A stretch of DNA of 64,000 bases from Nitrososphaerota archaeon (lineage in GTDB: Archaea; Thermoproteota; Nitrososphaeria; Conexivisphaerales; Conexivisphaeraceae). Position 1 is the stretch's first letter, and every line of letters begins with the position of its first letter. A model generated the notes under the pieces. The model did not search any database. It was given only the letters and a program-made list of their open reading frames with translations, and was not told the origin of the DNA. Made by a program: the position numbers and the translations under genes. The DNA lies in contig WALT01000033.1 in assembly GCA_015522695.1 (NCBI GenBank), positions 60,369 to 124,368 on the forward strand, read 5' to 3'. This document shows, one piece after another, positions 44,385-52,396 of this stretch.

Positions 44385-46760
44385 TCACCTCCCCAACCTG
44401 AGGGCCCTCATAGCCCTCTCCAGGAGATCTGGGTTCTGCCCCTCTATAGTTTTGACGATGTTCTCCCTGGTCGCTGGAAGCCTCTTTATATTGGTGCCCA
44501 GTGCCCTGTTGATCGCTGAGATTATGGCTGGTGCAACGGCTACCATCACGTTCTCGCCAAGTCCTCTAGCCCCGTGAGGACCATCATGCTGGGGCGTCTC
44601 GATCAGCTCGACCCTGATGTCGTCCGGCGCTTCCTTGGTCCGTACCATGTAGTATGTGGAGAAGTTAGGGTTCATCATGTTCCCCCTTTCGTCGAACCTG
44701 AGTTCCTCGAAGAGGGTTCTGCTCATTCCCATGACGAAGCCCCCGATCGCCTGACCTTCTACAAGCAGCGGGTTTATCGCCTTTCCGATGTCGTATGCTT
44801 GAGATGCCCTCAATATCTTGACCTCACCGGTTAGGACATCGATCTCTATTTCCACGCCAGTGGCGCCGAATGTGTAAAATATCGTAGGGCTCCCCTGTCC
44901 AGTTTCCGGATCCAGTATCGTGCATTGCGTGGCTATGTGATGCCCTCTCCCTATTATCGGACCTCCTATCGAGTTTCCATTTTCGTACATGTACCCCATG
45001 ACAACGTCCTCCAGCTTCAAGTTTATCCAAGGCTTTCCGACCATGAACACCTTTCCATCTGCGACCTCCAGATCCTCCTTGGAAACCCTAAGCGCCTGTG
45101 CCGCCACATCCTTGATCTGATCCTTGGCATCCTCTATCGCCTTCATGAGGGCCTGTCCATCCGTGAACAAACCCCTACTCCCCACCGTCTGCCATGTATA
45201 GGCCATGCTGTCGGTGCTCCTGAATGGTGATACCCTGACCTTCTCCAAAGGTATCCCGAACGCATCGGCTGCTATCATGGCCAACGACGTCACGGTGCCC
45301 TGACCCATATTGCCCGTACCTACGATGACATCGATGGTCGCATCCTCATTGAACTTCACCATCGCGGATGCAGCAGCATTGGGCGGCTGGGATGGCCCCT
45401 TAACCAGAACTGCGATCCCTTTAGCCCTGACCTTCCAGGGCTCGACCGGCTCGGCCGGCTCCTCACTCCACCCTATCGCCTTGGCCGCCCTCTCGAGAGC
45501 TATGTCTGGCCTTCCGGCATCCTTCCTGAGCTTGGTCCCAGTACAGGTCGTGGAGATGCCAGGCTTGAGCAGGTTCTTGAGCCTGAACTCGACGGGGTCC
45601 ATCCCTAAAGCCTTCGCAGCCTTCTCCATCATGAGCTCGAGCACGAAGTGGTTCTCAGGATGTCCGAAACCTCTGAACGCCGTCGTCGGTGCCTTATTGG
45701 TGTACACCGCTATGGTCTCGCAGAACACATCATCTATATCGTAGGGACCACCGCACATATATCCGGCCGTCCTCGCTACGTTTACGGTATAATCCGCAAA
45801 GGCCCCACAGTCGAATAGAAACCGCGCTTCATATGCCACTATCCTCCCGTCCTTCGTCATGCCCATCCTGGCGTTCGCCTTGAATGATGCGGTGAGAGGG
45901 GCGCTCCTGAACTGCTCCGCCCTGGAGAGTACGAGCTTGACCGGCCTCCTGAGCTTCTTGGATATCATCATCGGAAGGGGCTCCCATCCTATACCAGCTT
46001 TGCCGCCGAAGCCACCGCCGGTGTATGTATGGTGCACCACGATCTTGTGCATGGGTATTCCGAGCGAGAGCGCTATCAAGTTTCTCACAGCGAAAGGTGA
46101 CTGGGTCGATGTCCAGATCTCATAGGTTCCATCCACCCTATATAATGCGATCGCATTCTGCGTCTCCATGTATCCATGGCTGGCAAATGGGACGAAGAAG
46201 TCATTCTCCCGAACGACGATATCGGCCTTCTCAAAACCCTTCTCCACGTTCCCCTTGCGAAGCCTGAAGGTATTCGCCATGTTCGTCCCGGGCACTGGTT
46301 TGAATAGCCCAGGGAAGACCCTATATTCCCCGAGCTTCTCGTGGACCACGGGGGCCTTTGGCCCTACTGCCTCCTCGACGTCGAAGACCGCTGGGAGCTC
46401 CTCGTATTCCACATCGATGAGCTCAGCTGCCCTCTCAGCCGCCTCCCAACTCTCAGCCGCCACCGCCGCGACAGGATGACCGGACCACAACGCCTTATCT
46501 ATAGCTAGCATGTCCCTATCCCCGACGTAGATCCCAAACCTATATGGGAAGTTCTTACCTGTGAAGACCGCAACCACACCGGGGACATCGAGCGCCTTCC
46601 TGTAATCCACATCCTCTATCTTGGCATGGGCATATGGGCTCGTGACCAGCTTGAGATACACTTGTCCAGGTAGATCTATATCGGATGTATATACGGCCGT
46701 CCCGGTGACCTTCTCGAGGCTGTCTATCGGAGGGATTCTAGAACCGATAAGATTTCCCAT
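44385..46760 (-). CDS. Molybdenum hydroxylase large (molybdopterin) subunit, xanthine dehydrogenase family
   Basis: The 791-residue catalytic subunit holds the molybdopterin cytosine dinucleotide cofactor and hydroxylates a substrate carbon with water. Conserved segments are VHHTYTGGGFGGKAGIG, TTAFRGFGHPENHFVLELMM, VGTGNMGQGTVTSLAMIAAD and the catalytic glutamate in GARGLGENVMVAVAPAII. The C-Y-C-S-F-R loop of aerobic CO dehydrogenase is absent, so this is not a CO dehydrogenase. With an NCS1 permease next door a purine, pyrimidine, nicotinate or related heterocycle is the likely substrate. Start ATG 46760 is 172 nt from the divergent permease gene. Confidence 0.92.
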   Translation of the reverse strand: MGNLIGSRIPPIDSLEKVTGTAVYTSDIDLPGQVYLKLVTSPYAHAKIEDVDYRKALDVPGVVAVFTGKNFPYRFGIYVGDRDMLAIDKALWSGHPVAAVAAESWEAAERAAELIDVEYEELPAVFDVEEAVGPKAPVVHEKLGEYRVFPGLFKPVPGTNMANTFRLRKGNVEKGFEKADIVVRENDFFVPFASHGYMETQNAIALYRVDGTYEIWTSTQSPFAVRNLIALSLGIPMHKIVVHHTYTGGGFGGKAGIGWEPLPMMISKKLRRPVKLVLSRAEQFRSAPLTASFKANARMGMTKDGRIVAYEARFLFDCGAFADYTVNVARTAGYMCGGPYDIDDVFCETIAVYTNKAPTTAFRGFGHPENHFVLELMMEKAAKALGMDPVEFRLKNLLKPGISTTCTGTKLRKDAGRPDIALERAAKAIGWSEEPAEPVEPWKVRAKGIAVLVKGPSQPPNAAASAMVKFNEDATIDVIVGTGNMGQGTVTSLAMIAADAFGIPLEKVRVSPFRSTDSMAYTWQTVGSRGLFTDGQALMKAIEDAKDQIKDVAAQALRVSKEDLEVADGKVFMVGKPWINLKLEDVVMGYMYENGNSIGGPIIGRGHHIATQCTILDPETGQGSPTIFYTFGATGVEIEIDVLTGEVKILRASQAYDIGKAINPLLVEGQAIGGFVMGMSRTLFEELRFDERGNMMNPNFSTYYMVRTKEAPDDIRVELIETPQHDGPHGARGLGENVMVAVAPAIISAINRALGTNIKRLPATRENIVKTIEGQNPDLLERAMRALRLGR

Positions 46761-46898
46761 CGTTACTTCACAGAGCTAGATCGTTGTTAATAAGCTTTAC
46801 AATAATCGTGGATGATCATAGACGATAATCAAATAACACAACACACCACGCTCCCTCTTTTCGACATCATTAGATATAAATCCATGCCGATCGAAAAA

Positions 46899-46906
46899 TT
46901 AATATA
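46899..46906 (+). promoter_or_regulatory. TATA box of nucleobase permease gene
   Basis: TTAATATA lies about 30 nt before TTG 46933, in the intergenic region shared with the divergent hydroxylase operon. Confidence 0.6.
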
Positions 46907-46932
46907 CAGCACCGGTGAATGTAACGTAAAAA

Positions 46933-48381
46933 TTGTCTGAGGAATCCTCAGAGGAAGTCGTCCAACCGGAAGGTTATAAAGAGAACCCAGATCTCTTACC
47001 AGTACAAAAAAGTGAGCGAAAGATCGGTGCAATAACGTTCACGTTCATGATGTTCAGCATGAACACATGTATACCGATGTTCTTCCTGGGGCCGATAGCC
47101 AAGAGTTTAGGACTCAACGTCTGGCAGGCCGTCGTGGGCGCGACTATAGGCAACCTCGCAGCTGTCGTGGTGATGATACTGAACGGACATGCAGGTGTTA
47201 GACATGGAATATCGTTCCCAGTACAGCTGAGGCAGATCTTCGGGTTTAGGGGCACACACATACCGGTGATACTGAGGGGTGCAGCTGGCACGATGTGGTA
47301 TGGTATCGAGGCATATGCTGGCAGCTTAGCCTTGATGATGATAGCCCTCTATGCGTTTGGCCTTCCAAAGGCCCAGATAACGCCGTTAGCGATAAGATGG
47401 CTCGTCGTGGCACTGGTATTTTACCTAGGCACATTGGTCTTGGTCATGGGAAGGGGGCTAGTAAAGGGTATAGGCAGGATGGCGGATTTCGCTGGTCCTA
47501 TACTCTTCCTGTACTTCATCTGGCTGGCATGGTGGTTGACGACGAAGCCCGAGTTCGCCAAGCACCTCCCAGAGGTTTACGTCAGCACTGCAGGTTGGTT
47601 AAGCGTCAACTTCCTGATATATCTGGCTGTCCAGACGAACTGGTGGGCAACGGTAGCGTTGAACATCTCCGACCTTACGCGAGGTGTCAAGAGCTGGTGG
47701 GCTGTGTGGACAGGCACGATAATAGGTGTGGTGCTGGCCCAAGCTGCTGGAACTGCATTGGGCTTTTACCTGGTGACGATGGCAGGGGAGGTCCTGCCTC
47801 ATGCGATCATAGTCAAGTATGCTCCGGGCGCTGTCGCGATAATCTTAGGGTTATTGTTCGCATTCCTCGCCCCATGGTCCACGGATATGACGGCAAACGC
47901 CCCTCCACTGATCGATATCCTGATGAATACGCTGAGGATGAAGTGGAAACCAGCCGTGATAGTCGCGGCCATAATAGCGTTCTTCGCCGCCCCCTGGTGG
48001 GGCGTCGAGAGCGGTCCAGCCTACGTGAATTACATCACAGCATGGGCATCCAATTACGGGATACTGCTAGGTCCAATAGCTGGGCCTATGATAGCAGCGT
48101 ACTGGATCCTTAGGAGGGCTAAGGTAGATGTGAAGAGGCTCTACACGTATAAGGAGAAGGGCTATTGGTTCAAGAGCGGCTGGGGTCTTTCGGCGTATGC
48201 ATCGCTGATAGTCACGATAGCGCTGTCCTATGCCTTGGCATATGCATATCCCAAGTACTTGCTGGCGACCATCGGTGGGGTTCCATTCCCAGGTGGTCCG
48301 ATATGGTATTTCGCCGTCATAGTATCGCTGATACTCTTCTGGGCCTTTGCGAAGCTCTTCAAGGAAGATAAGCAATTGTAA
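46933..48381 (+). CDS. NCS1-family nucleobase permease (cytosine/uracil/allantoin type)
   Basis: A 482-residue membrane carrier with about 12 helices of the NCS1 family. Family segments include FSMNTCIPMFFLGPIAKSLG, GVRHGISFPVQLRQIFGFRG (the typical G-x-x-G-I-x-F-P) and LRGAAGTMWYGIEAYAGSLA; helix 3-4 has the substrate-site tryptophan-glycine pair. It probably imports a nucleobase, hydantoin or allantoin together with sodium or protons. It starts the plus-strand arm of the cluster, and FdrA follows 77 nt later. TTG 46933 is supported by TATA spacing. Confidence 0.9.
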   Translation: MSEESSEEVVQPEGYKENPDLLPVQKSERKIGAITFTFMMFSMNTCIPMFFLGPIAKSLGLNVWQAVVGATIGNLAAVVVMILNGHAGVRHGISFPVQLRQIFGFRGTHIPVILRGAAGTMWYGIEAYAGSLALMMIALYAFGLPKAQITPLAIRWLVVALVFYLGTLVLVMGRGLVKGIGRMADFAGPILFLYFIWLAWWLTTKPEFAKHLPEVYVSTAGWLSVNFLIYLAVQTNWWATVALNISDLTRGVKSWWAVWTGTIIGVVLAQAAGTALGFYLVTMAGEVLPHAIIVKYAPGAVAIILGLLFAFLAPWSTDMTANAPPLIDILMNTLRMKWKPAVIVAAIIAFFAAPWWGVESGPAYVNYITAWASNYGILLGPIAGPMIAAYWILRRAKVDVKRLYTYKEKGYWFKSGWGLSAYASLIVTIALSYALAYAYPKYLLATIGGVPFPGGPIWYFAVIVSLILFWAFAKLFKEDKQL

Positions 48382-48458
48382 TGGACCTCCTCAAACAACA
48401 CCCATATTTTCTCAATTACGAAAAACAATTATTTGACCGCCCGATCTATACCCACTAG

Positions 48459-50066
48459 ATGGCAATAACGAGGATAGTCGTCAAGGAGAATTATTATAGG
48501 GATTCGTTACAGTTGATGAAGATATCGGGGGAGGTCAAGGGGCTGGACGGCGTGTTGGAGGCCGCTGTCCTTATGGCCACGAGTACGAACAAGGAGATAC
48601 TGTCGAGGCTTGGGTTCATCGATCCTCAAATAGATAAATCTACAGACGATGACATGTTGGTGGCCATCAGGGCCTCGGATGAGGAGTCGGCCTCAAGGGC
48701 CATGAAAGCCGTCGAGGAGATGTTGATACGTGGGACAGGACCATCGGAGTTCGAGAGGGCGCCCGACATCGATTCGGCGCTCGATATGTTGCCCGATGCA
48801 AATCTAGCGTTGATATCGGTCCCAGGGGATCATGTGAGGGAGATCGCGATGAGGCTCCTCGATAGGGGCGTGCATCTCCACGTGTTCAGCGATCACGTGA
48901 GCATAGAGGACGAGGTGGCTATGAAGAGATATGCAGCTGAACGTGGGCTCCTCGTATTAGGCCCGGGTGCAGGCACATCGATAATAAACGGAAAGGCGAT
49001 AGCGTTCGCGAACGTCGTGGATAAGGGACCTGTTGGCATAGTCGCTGCCGCTGGAACAGGCCTCCAGGAGACATCATCGCTACTGGACCTCATCGGTATA
49101 GGGACGGCCTATGGATTGGGCGTAGGCGGAAACGACCCTAAGGAACAGGTAGGAGGGATAATGACTATCGAGTCGATCAAGGTCCTGGAGGGACAACCGG
49201 ACGTCGAGGTCATAGCCCTCGTCTCTAAACCTCCTAGCCCCACCGTCCAAGACGAGATATTGAACTACGTGTTCGAGAGGACGAGGAAGAAGTACGCGGT
49301 AGCCTTCATCGGCGGCAAGGATGTCAGGATCTCCAGCGTACACATCGACAGGGTGAAGCAGGCTAGGACTTTACATTCAGAGGTCCTGCTGCTCGCCAAG
49401 ATGTTGGGTGATGACCATTACGAGAGAGCCCTCAGGGAACTGAACGTCGACGTGGAGGGGATCGTGGAGAGGGAGCTCTCGAGGCTCGAGAAAAATCAAA
49501 GATATCTGAGAGGTCTTTACACAGGTGGTACCCTGGCCTATGAGGCTCAAGTGATGCTCGGGGACTACATGGATGACCTCTACTCGAATGCACCTATAAG
49601 GTCCACGAGGCCGCTGGTGGATCCATTTAAGAGCGAGAGGAACACCATAGTTGATCTAGGGGAGGAAGAGTTCACGAAAGGCCGTGCCCACCCGATGATA
49701 GACCCGATGGTCAGGAGGCTCAGGATCACCGATGAGGCGGATGACCCTGATGTGGCTGTGTTGCTCCTCGATTTCGTCCTCGGGTATGGGTCACATGACG
49801 ATCCCGTGGGGGCCCTGATTGAGGATATAAAGGAGGCTAGGAGACGAGCAGAGGAAGGGGGGAGGTACTTGAGCGTCATATCTCACATCGTCGGAACGCG
49901 TAAGGATCCACAGAGCTATGAGGGTAGCTTGGAGAAGCTCAGGTCGGCTGGCATAATCCACATGCCGACGAATGCCCTCGCCGTCCTCGTTGCAGGTGCG
50001 GTGGCTTCACGTGGATCACTACCTCTACAAGGGATTTATGAGAGGTTCTTGGAGGTGGGATGTTGA
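48459..50066 (+). CDS. allF: FdrA-family protein (AllF-like carbamoyltransferase subunit)
   Basis: A 535-residue protein related in fold to succinyl-CoA synthetase. Landmarks are VLGPGAGTSIINGKAIAFAN, VGIVAAAGTGLQETSSLLDL, GLGVGGNDPKEQVGG, RGLYTGGTLAYEAQVML and RAHPMIDPMVRRLR, all usual for FdrA. In E. coli FdrA with YlbE and YlbF were reported to form oxamate carbamoyltransferase (AllFGH), which cleaves oxalurate with phosphate to oxamate and carbamoyl phosphate. Here both partners follow, so a heteromeric phosphorolytic enzyme is expected. The substrate may differ since allantoin genes are not present in the window. Its stop overlaps the next small gene. Confidence 0.88.
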   Translation: MAITRIVVKENYYRDSLQLMKISGEVKGLDGVLEAAVLMATSTNKEILSRLGFIDPQIDKSTDDDMLVAIRASDEESASRAMKAVEEMLIRGTGPSEFERAPDIDSALDMLPDANLALISVPGDHVREIAMRLLDRGVHLHVFSDHVSIEDEVAMKRYAAERGLLVLGPGAGTSIINGKAIAFANVVDKGPVGIVAAAGTGLQETSSLLDLIGIGTAYGLGVGGNDPKEQVGGIMTIESIKVLEGQPDVEVIALVSKPPSPTVQDEILNYVFERTRKKYAVAFIGGKDVRISSVHIDRVKQARTLHSEVLLLAKMLGDDHYERALRELNVDVEGIVERELSRLEKNQRYLRGLYTGGTLAYEAQVMLGDYMDDLYSNAPIRSTRPLVDPFKSERNTIVDLGEEEFTKGRAHPMIDPMVRRLRITDEADDPDVAVLLLDFVLGYGSHDDPVGALIEDIKEARRRAEEGGRYLSVISHIVGTRKDPQSYEGSLEKLRSAGIIHMPTNALAVLVAGAVASRGSLPLQGIYERFLEVGC

Positions 50067-50230
50067 GTTCCACGAAGCTCCTGGGGGAAGAGCTTAAGGT
50101 TCTGAACATAGGTCTCGAGATATTCTATCGTGCGCTGAAGGATCAAGGGATAAGGGTAGTTCACGTGGAATGGTCCCCCTCGGCAAAGCTTGAGGAAGAG
50201 CTGGAGGAAATCCTCGATAAGTTGACCTAA
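50060..50230 (+). CDS. 56-residue protein resembling the detached N-terminal segment of DUF1116 proteins
   Basis: A short frame starts at ATG 50060 inside the fdrA stop region and ends at TAA 50230. The product reads LGEELKVLNIGLEIFYRALK then DQGIRVVHVEWSPSAKLEEE. From memory of the family, longer DUF1116 proteins begin with a similar I-N-x-G-L-x-x-F-x-x-x-L-x-x-Q-G-x-x-V-V-x-V-x-W-x-P-P unit; here that unit is a separate gene and the DUF1116 gene 53 nt later lacks it. This looks like a natural gene split. The 7-nt overlap with fdrA and good coding sequence make it credible despite its length. Confidence 0.7.
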   Translation: MLSSTKLLGEELKVLNIGLEIFYRALKDQGIRVVHVEWSPSAKLEEELEEILDKLT

Positions 50231-50282
50231 TCGCTCCTCTAGAAAACCTTTATTTTGTACACAACCTCTATCGATCTTCAGC

Positions 50283-51542
50283 TTGTCATCGATCAAGGAT
50301 GAGATAGAAGAAGCCAACGGAAAAGCGGTCGATAGGATGATGGAGGCTGAGCCATACTGGGCCGGCGTGGGGCTCGCCAAGGACGTCATCCCTGGATTCA
50401 AGGACCACATGCTCACCCATGCTGGACCCCCCACGACTTGGAATCGTGCATCAGGTCCACTCAAGGGCGCGATAATAGGCGCCGCGATATACGAGGGTTG
50501 GACCTCGGATGAGGATGAGGTCGAGCGCCTGGTCGATAAGGGCGATATAGTTTTGGCGCCGAACCATGAGTATGGGATAGCTGGACCGATGGCCGGGGTG
50601 GTCTCCCCCAATATGCCCGTGATAGTGGTCGAGGATAGGAAGTTCGGCAACAGATCCTATTCAAATCTGAACGAGGGGATAGGCAAGGTCTTGAGATATG
50701 GTGCTTACGATGAGGAGGTCCTTTCCAGGCTTAAATGGATACGCGACGATCTCTATCCAGCCCTCAGGGAGATCTCCAGGAGGCTTAAGGATGGCGTCAA
50801 CCTGAAGGGTATAATGGCCCAAGCACTACACATGGGGGATGAATGCCACAACAGGCACGTTGCAGGTACGGTTCTCTTCATGAGGGAAATAGCTCCAGCG
50901 CTGTTCACATCGGGGTTGGACGAGGAAGAGATCATGGAGGTCTATGGATTCCTGACCAAGAACAACTTCACCTTCCTGAACTTCGCCATGGCAGCAGCGA
51001 AGGCCATGTCGATGGCTGCACATGACATCAAATATAGCACGATAGTATCGGTGCTCACCAGGAACGGCACGGATGCCGGGATATGGGTTAGTGGGCTTGG
51101 GGATGAATGGTTCACGGCTCCAGCTCCCGTGCCTAAGGGCCTGTACTTTCCGGGCTACACGGATGAGGACGCCAACCCAGATATAGGGGACAGCGCAATA
51201 ATGGAGACGGTGGGCCTCGGGGGATTCGCCATGGCGGCCGCGCCTGCCGTCGTCTCATGGGTAGGTGGCACGGTCGACTACGCAGTCGAGGTCACAAAGA
51301 GAACTTACCAGATCACGTACACCAAGAACAGATATTTCACGATACCATATCTCTCATTTCAGGGGACGCCCACCGGTATAGATATGAGGAAGGTCTTGAA
51401 GACCGGGATAACCCCAACGATAAACACGGGAATAGCCCATAAGAATGCCGGGGTTGGTCAAATAGGAGCTGGTTACGTCACGTTTCCGGTGGAGATGTTC
51501 AAGAAGGCCCTCAAGCGGTATGCAGAAGTATATGGTGTATAG
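50283..51542 (+). CDS. allG: DUF1116 protein (YlbE/AllG-like carbamoyltransferase subunit)
   Basis: A 419-residue DUF1116 protein. Typical segments are EPYWAGVGLAKDVIPGFKDH, LVDKGDIVLAPNHEYGIAGP (a central glycine-rich stretch), MAQALHMGDECHNRHVAGTV and RNGTDAGIWVSGLGDEWFTA. In E. coli the homologue YlbE is AllG of the reported oxamate carbamoyltransferase. It starts at TTG 50283 after a CCTTTATTTTG element, suggesting a separate leaderless start within the cluster, and overlaps the DUF2877 gene by 23 nt. Confidence 0.88.
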   Translation: MSSIKDEIEEANGKAVDRMMEAEPYWAGVGLAKDVIPGFKDHMLTHAGPPTTWNRASGPLKGAIIGAAIYEGWTSDEDEVERLVDKGDIVLAPNHEYGIAGPMAGVVSPNMPVIVVEDRKFGNRSYSNLNEGIGKVLRYGAYDEEVLSRLKWIRDDLYPALREISRRLKDGVNLKGIMAQALHMGDECHNRHVAGTVLFMREIAPALFTSGLDEEEIMEVYGFLTKNNFTFLNFAMAAAKAMSMAAHDIKYSTIVSVLTRNGTDAGIWVSGLGDEWFTAPAPVPKGLYFPGYTDEDANPDIGDSAIMETVGLGGFAMAAAPAVVSWVGGTVDYAVEVTKRTYQITYTKNRYFTIPYLSFQGTPTGIDMRKVLKTGITPTINTGIAHKNAGVGQIGAGYVTFPVEMFKKALKRYAEVYGV

Positions 51543-52389
51543 GGCGAGCACATTAGGTTCCATAGCATCCTCCCTTTTATCCTCAGGTAGCTGGGGCACG
51601 ACGATATCCGTCTTCCACACCACCGTAAACATCAGGATGGGGGGCGATCTATTGACCGTGACCTCCAAGATGACTAGATCGCCATTGAACATCAACGTGA
51701 AGCCCCACGACTCATATGTGGGGCGAGGTCTGACGAGGGGCTCCAGGATCAGTTTCGATGGATCTCAGCTCGATATGGGTTACGCAGCTGTGGAAATCGG
51801 TGACCATGATATCTACGAGAACGACATCGCTAAACCGTCTAGAAACTCGTTCGTCGAGCTTTCCGGTAAGGAGAAGTCATTGGCCTTGGCGCTTCTGCTC
51901 GTCCAAAAGGAAGGTTCAGCCGCCAGTCCATCATTCCCCAGGAGGGATTTTGTAGCCAGGTTACTCAGGGAGGGGGGCAGCAGGACGATGTTGATGGGCT
52001 TGGTGGGTGCTGGACAGGGATATACCCCTTCCGGGGACGATTTCATCTCCGGCTACTTGGCCGCCAGGAACGATCTGAGTGAGGCTTCTGGCCTGGGATC
52101 GATCGTACTTCCATGTCATGAGGTCGAGAGGATCACCGTCTGGGTCAGCGCCGAGCTCCTCTGCTACGCTCAACGGCTCGTGGTGGATGAAGTCGTGGAA
52201 GGAGCGCTCAACTCGATATCTGCAGGGGACGCCTACGGTTTGATGGATGCGATATCGTCCTTGGCGGCTAGAGGCCACAGTTCAGGAGTTGACACGGCGG
52301 CGGGCTTACTGGTTGCCCTCTTCGAGGCTATGGATAGCGCCCTCGGCGGTTCCAGGGCTGCATCATTGGCATCAGTTCTAGGCCTCTGA
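51520..52389 (+). CDS. allH: DUF2877 protein (YlbF/AllH-like carbamoyltransferase subunit)
   Basis: A 289-residue DUF2877 protein. The family core is VGAGQGYTPSGDDFISGYLA (G-x-G-x-G-x-T-P-S-G-D-D-F). In E. coli YlbF is AllH, the third subunit of the reported oxamate carbamoyltransferase. The start lies 23 nt inside the DUF1116 gene, so translation is coupled. The convergent carboxyltransferase gene ends 7 nt beyond its stop. No carbamate kinase follows, unlike typical bacterial clusters. Confidence 0.85.
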   Translation: MQKYMVYRASTLGSIASSLLSSGSWGTTISVFHTTVNIRMGGDLLTVTSKMTRSPLNINVKPHDSYVGRGLTRGSRISFDGSQLDMGYAAVEIGDHDIYENDIAKPSRNSFVELSGKEKSLALALLLVQKEGSAASPSFPRRDFVARLLREGGSRTMLMGLVGAGQGYTPSGDDFISGYLAARNDLSEASGLGSIVLPCHEVERITVWVSAELLCYAQRLVVDEVVEGALNSISAGDAYGLMDAISSLAARGHSSGVDTAAGLLVALFEAMDSALGGSRAASLASVLGL

Positions 52390-52396
52390 AGATCGA

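Noticed and set aside
44385..46760. Aerobic carbon monoxide dehydrogenase large subunit
   Set aside because: The AYxCSFR active-site loop is absent; the sequence has the TAFRGFG form of the broader xanthine dehydrogenase family.
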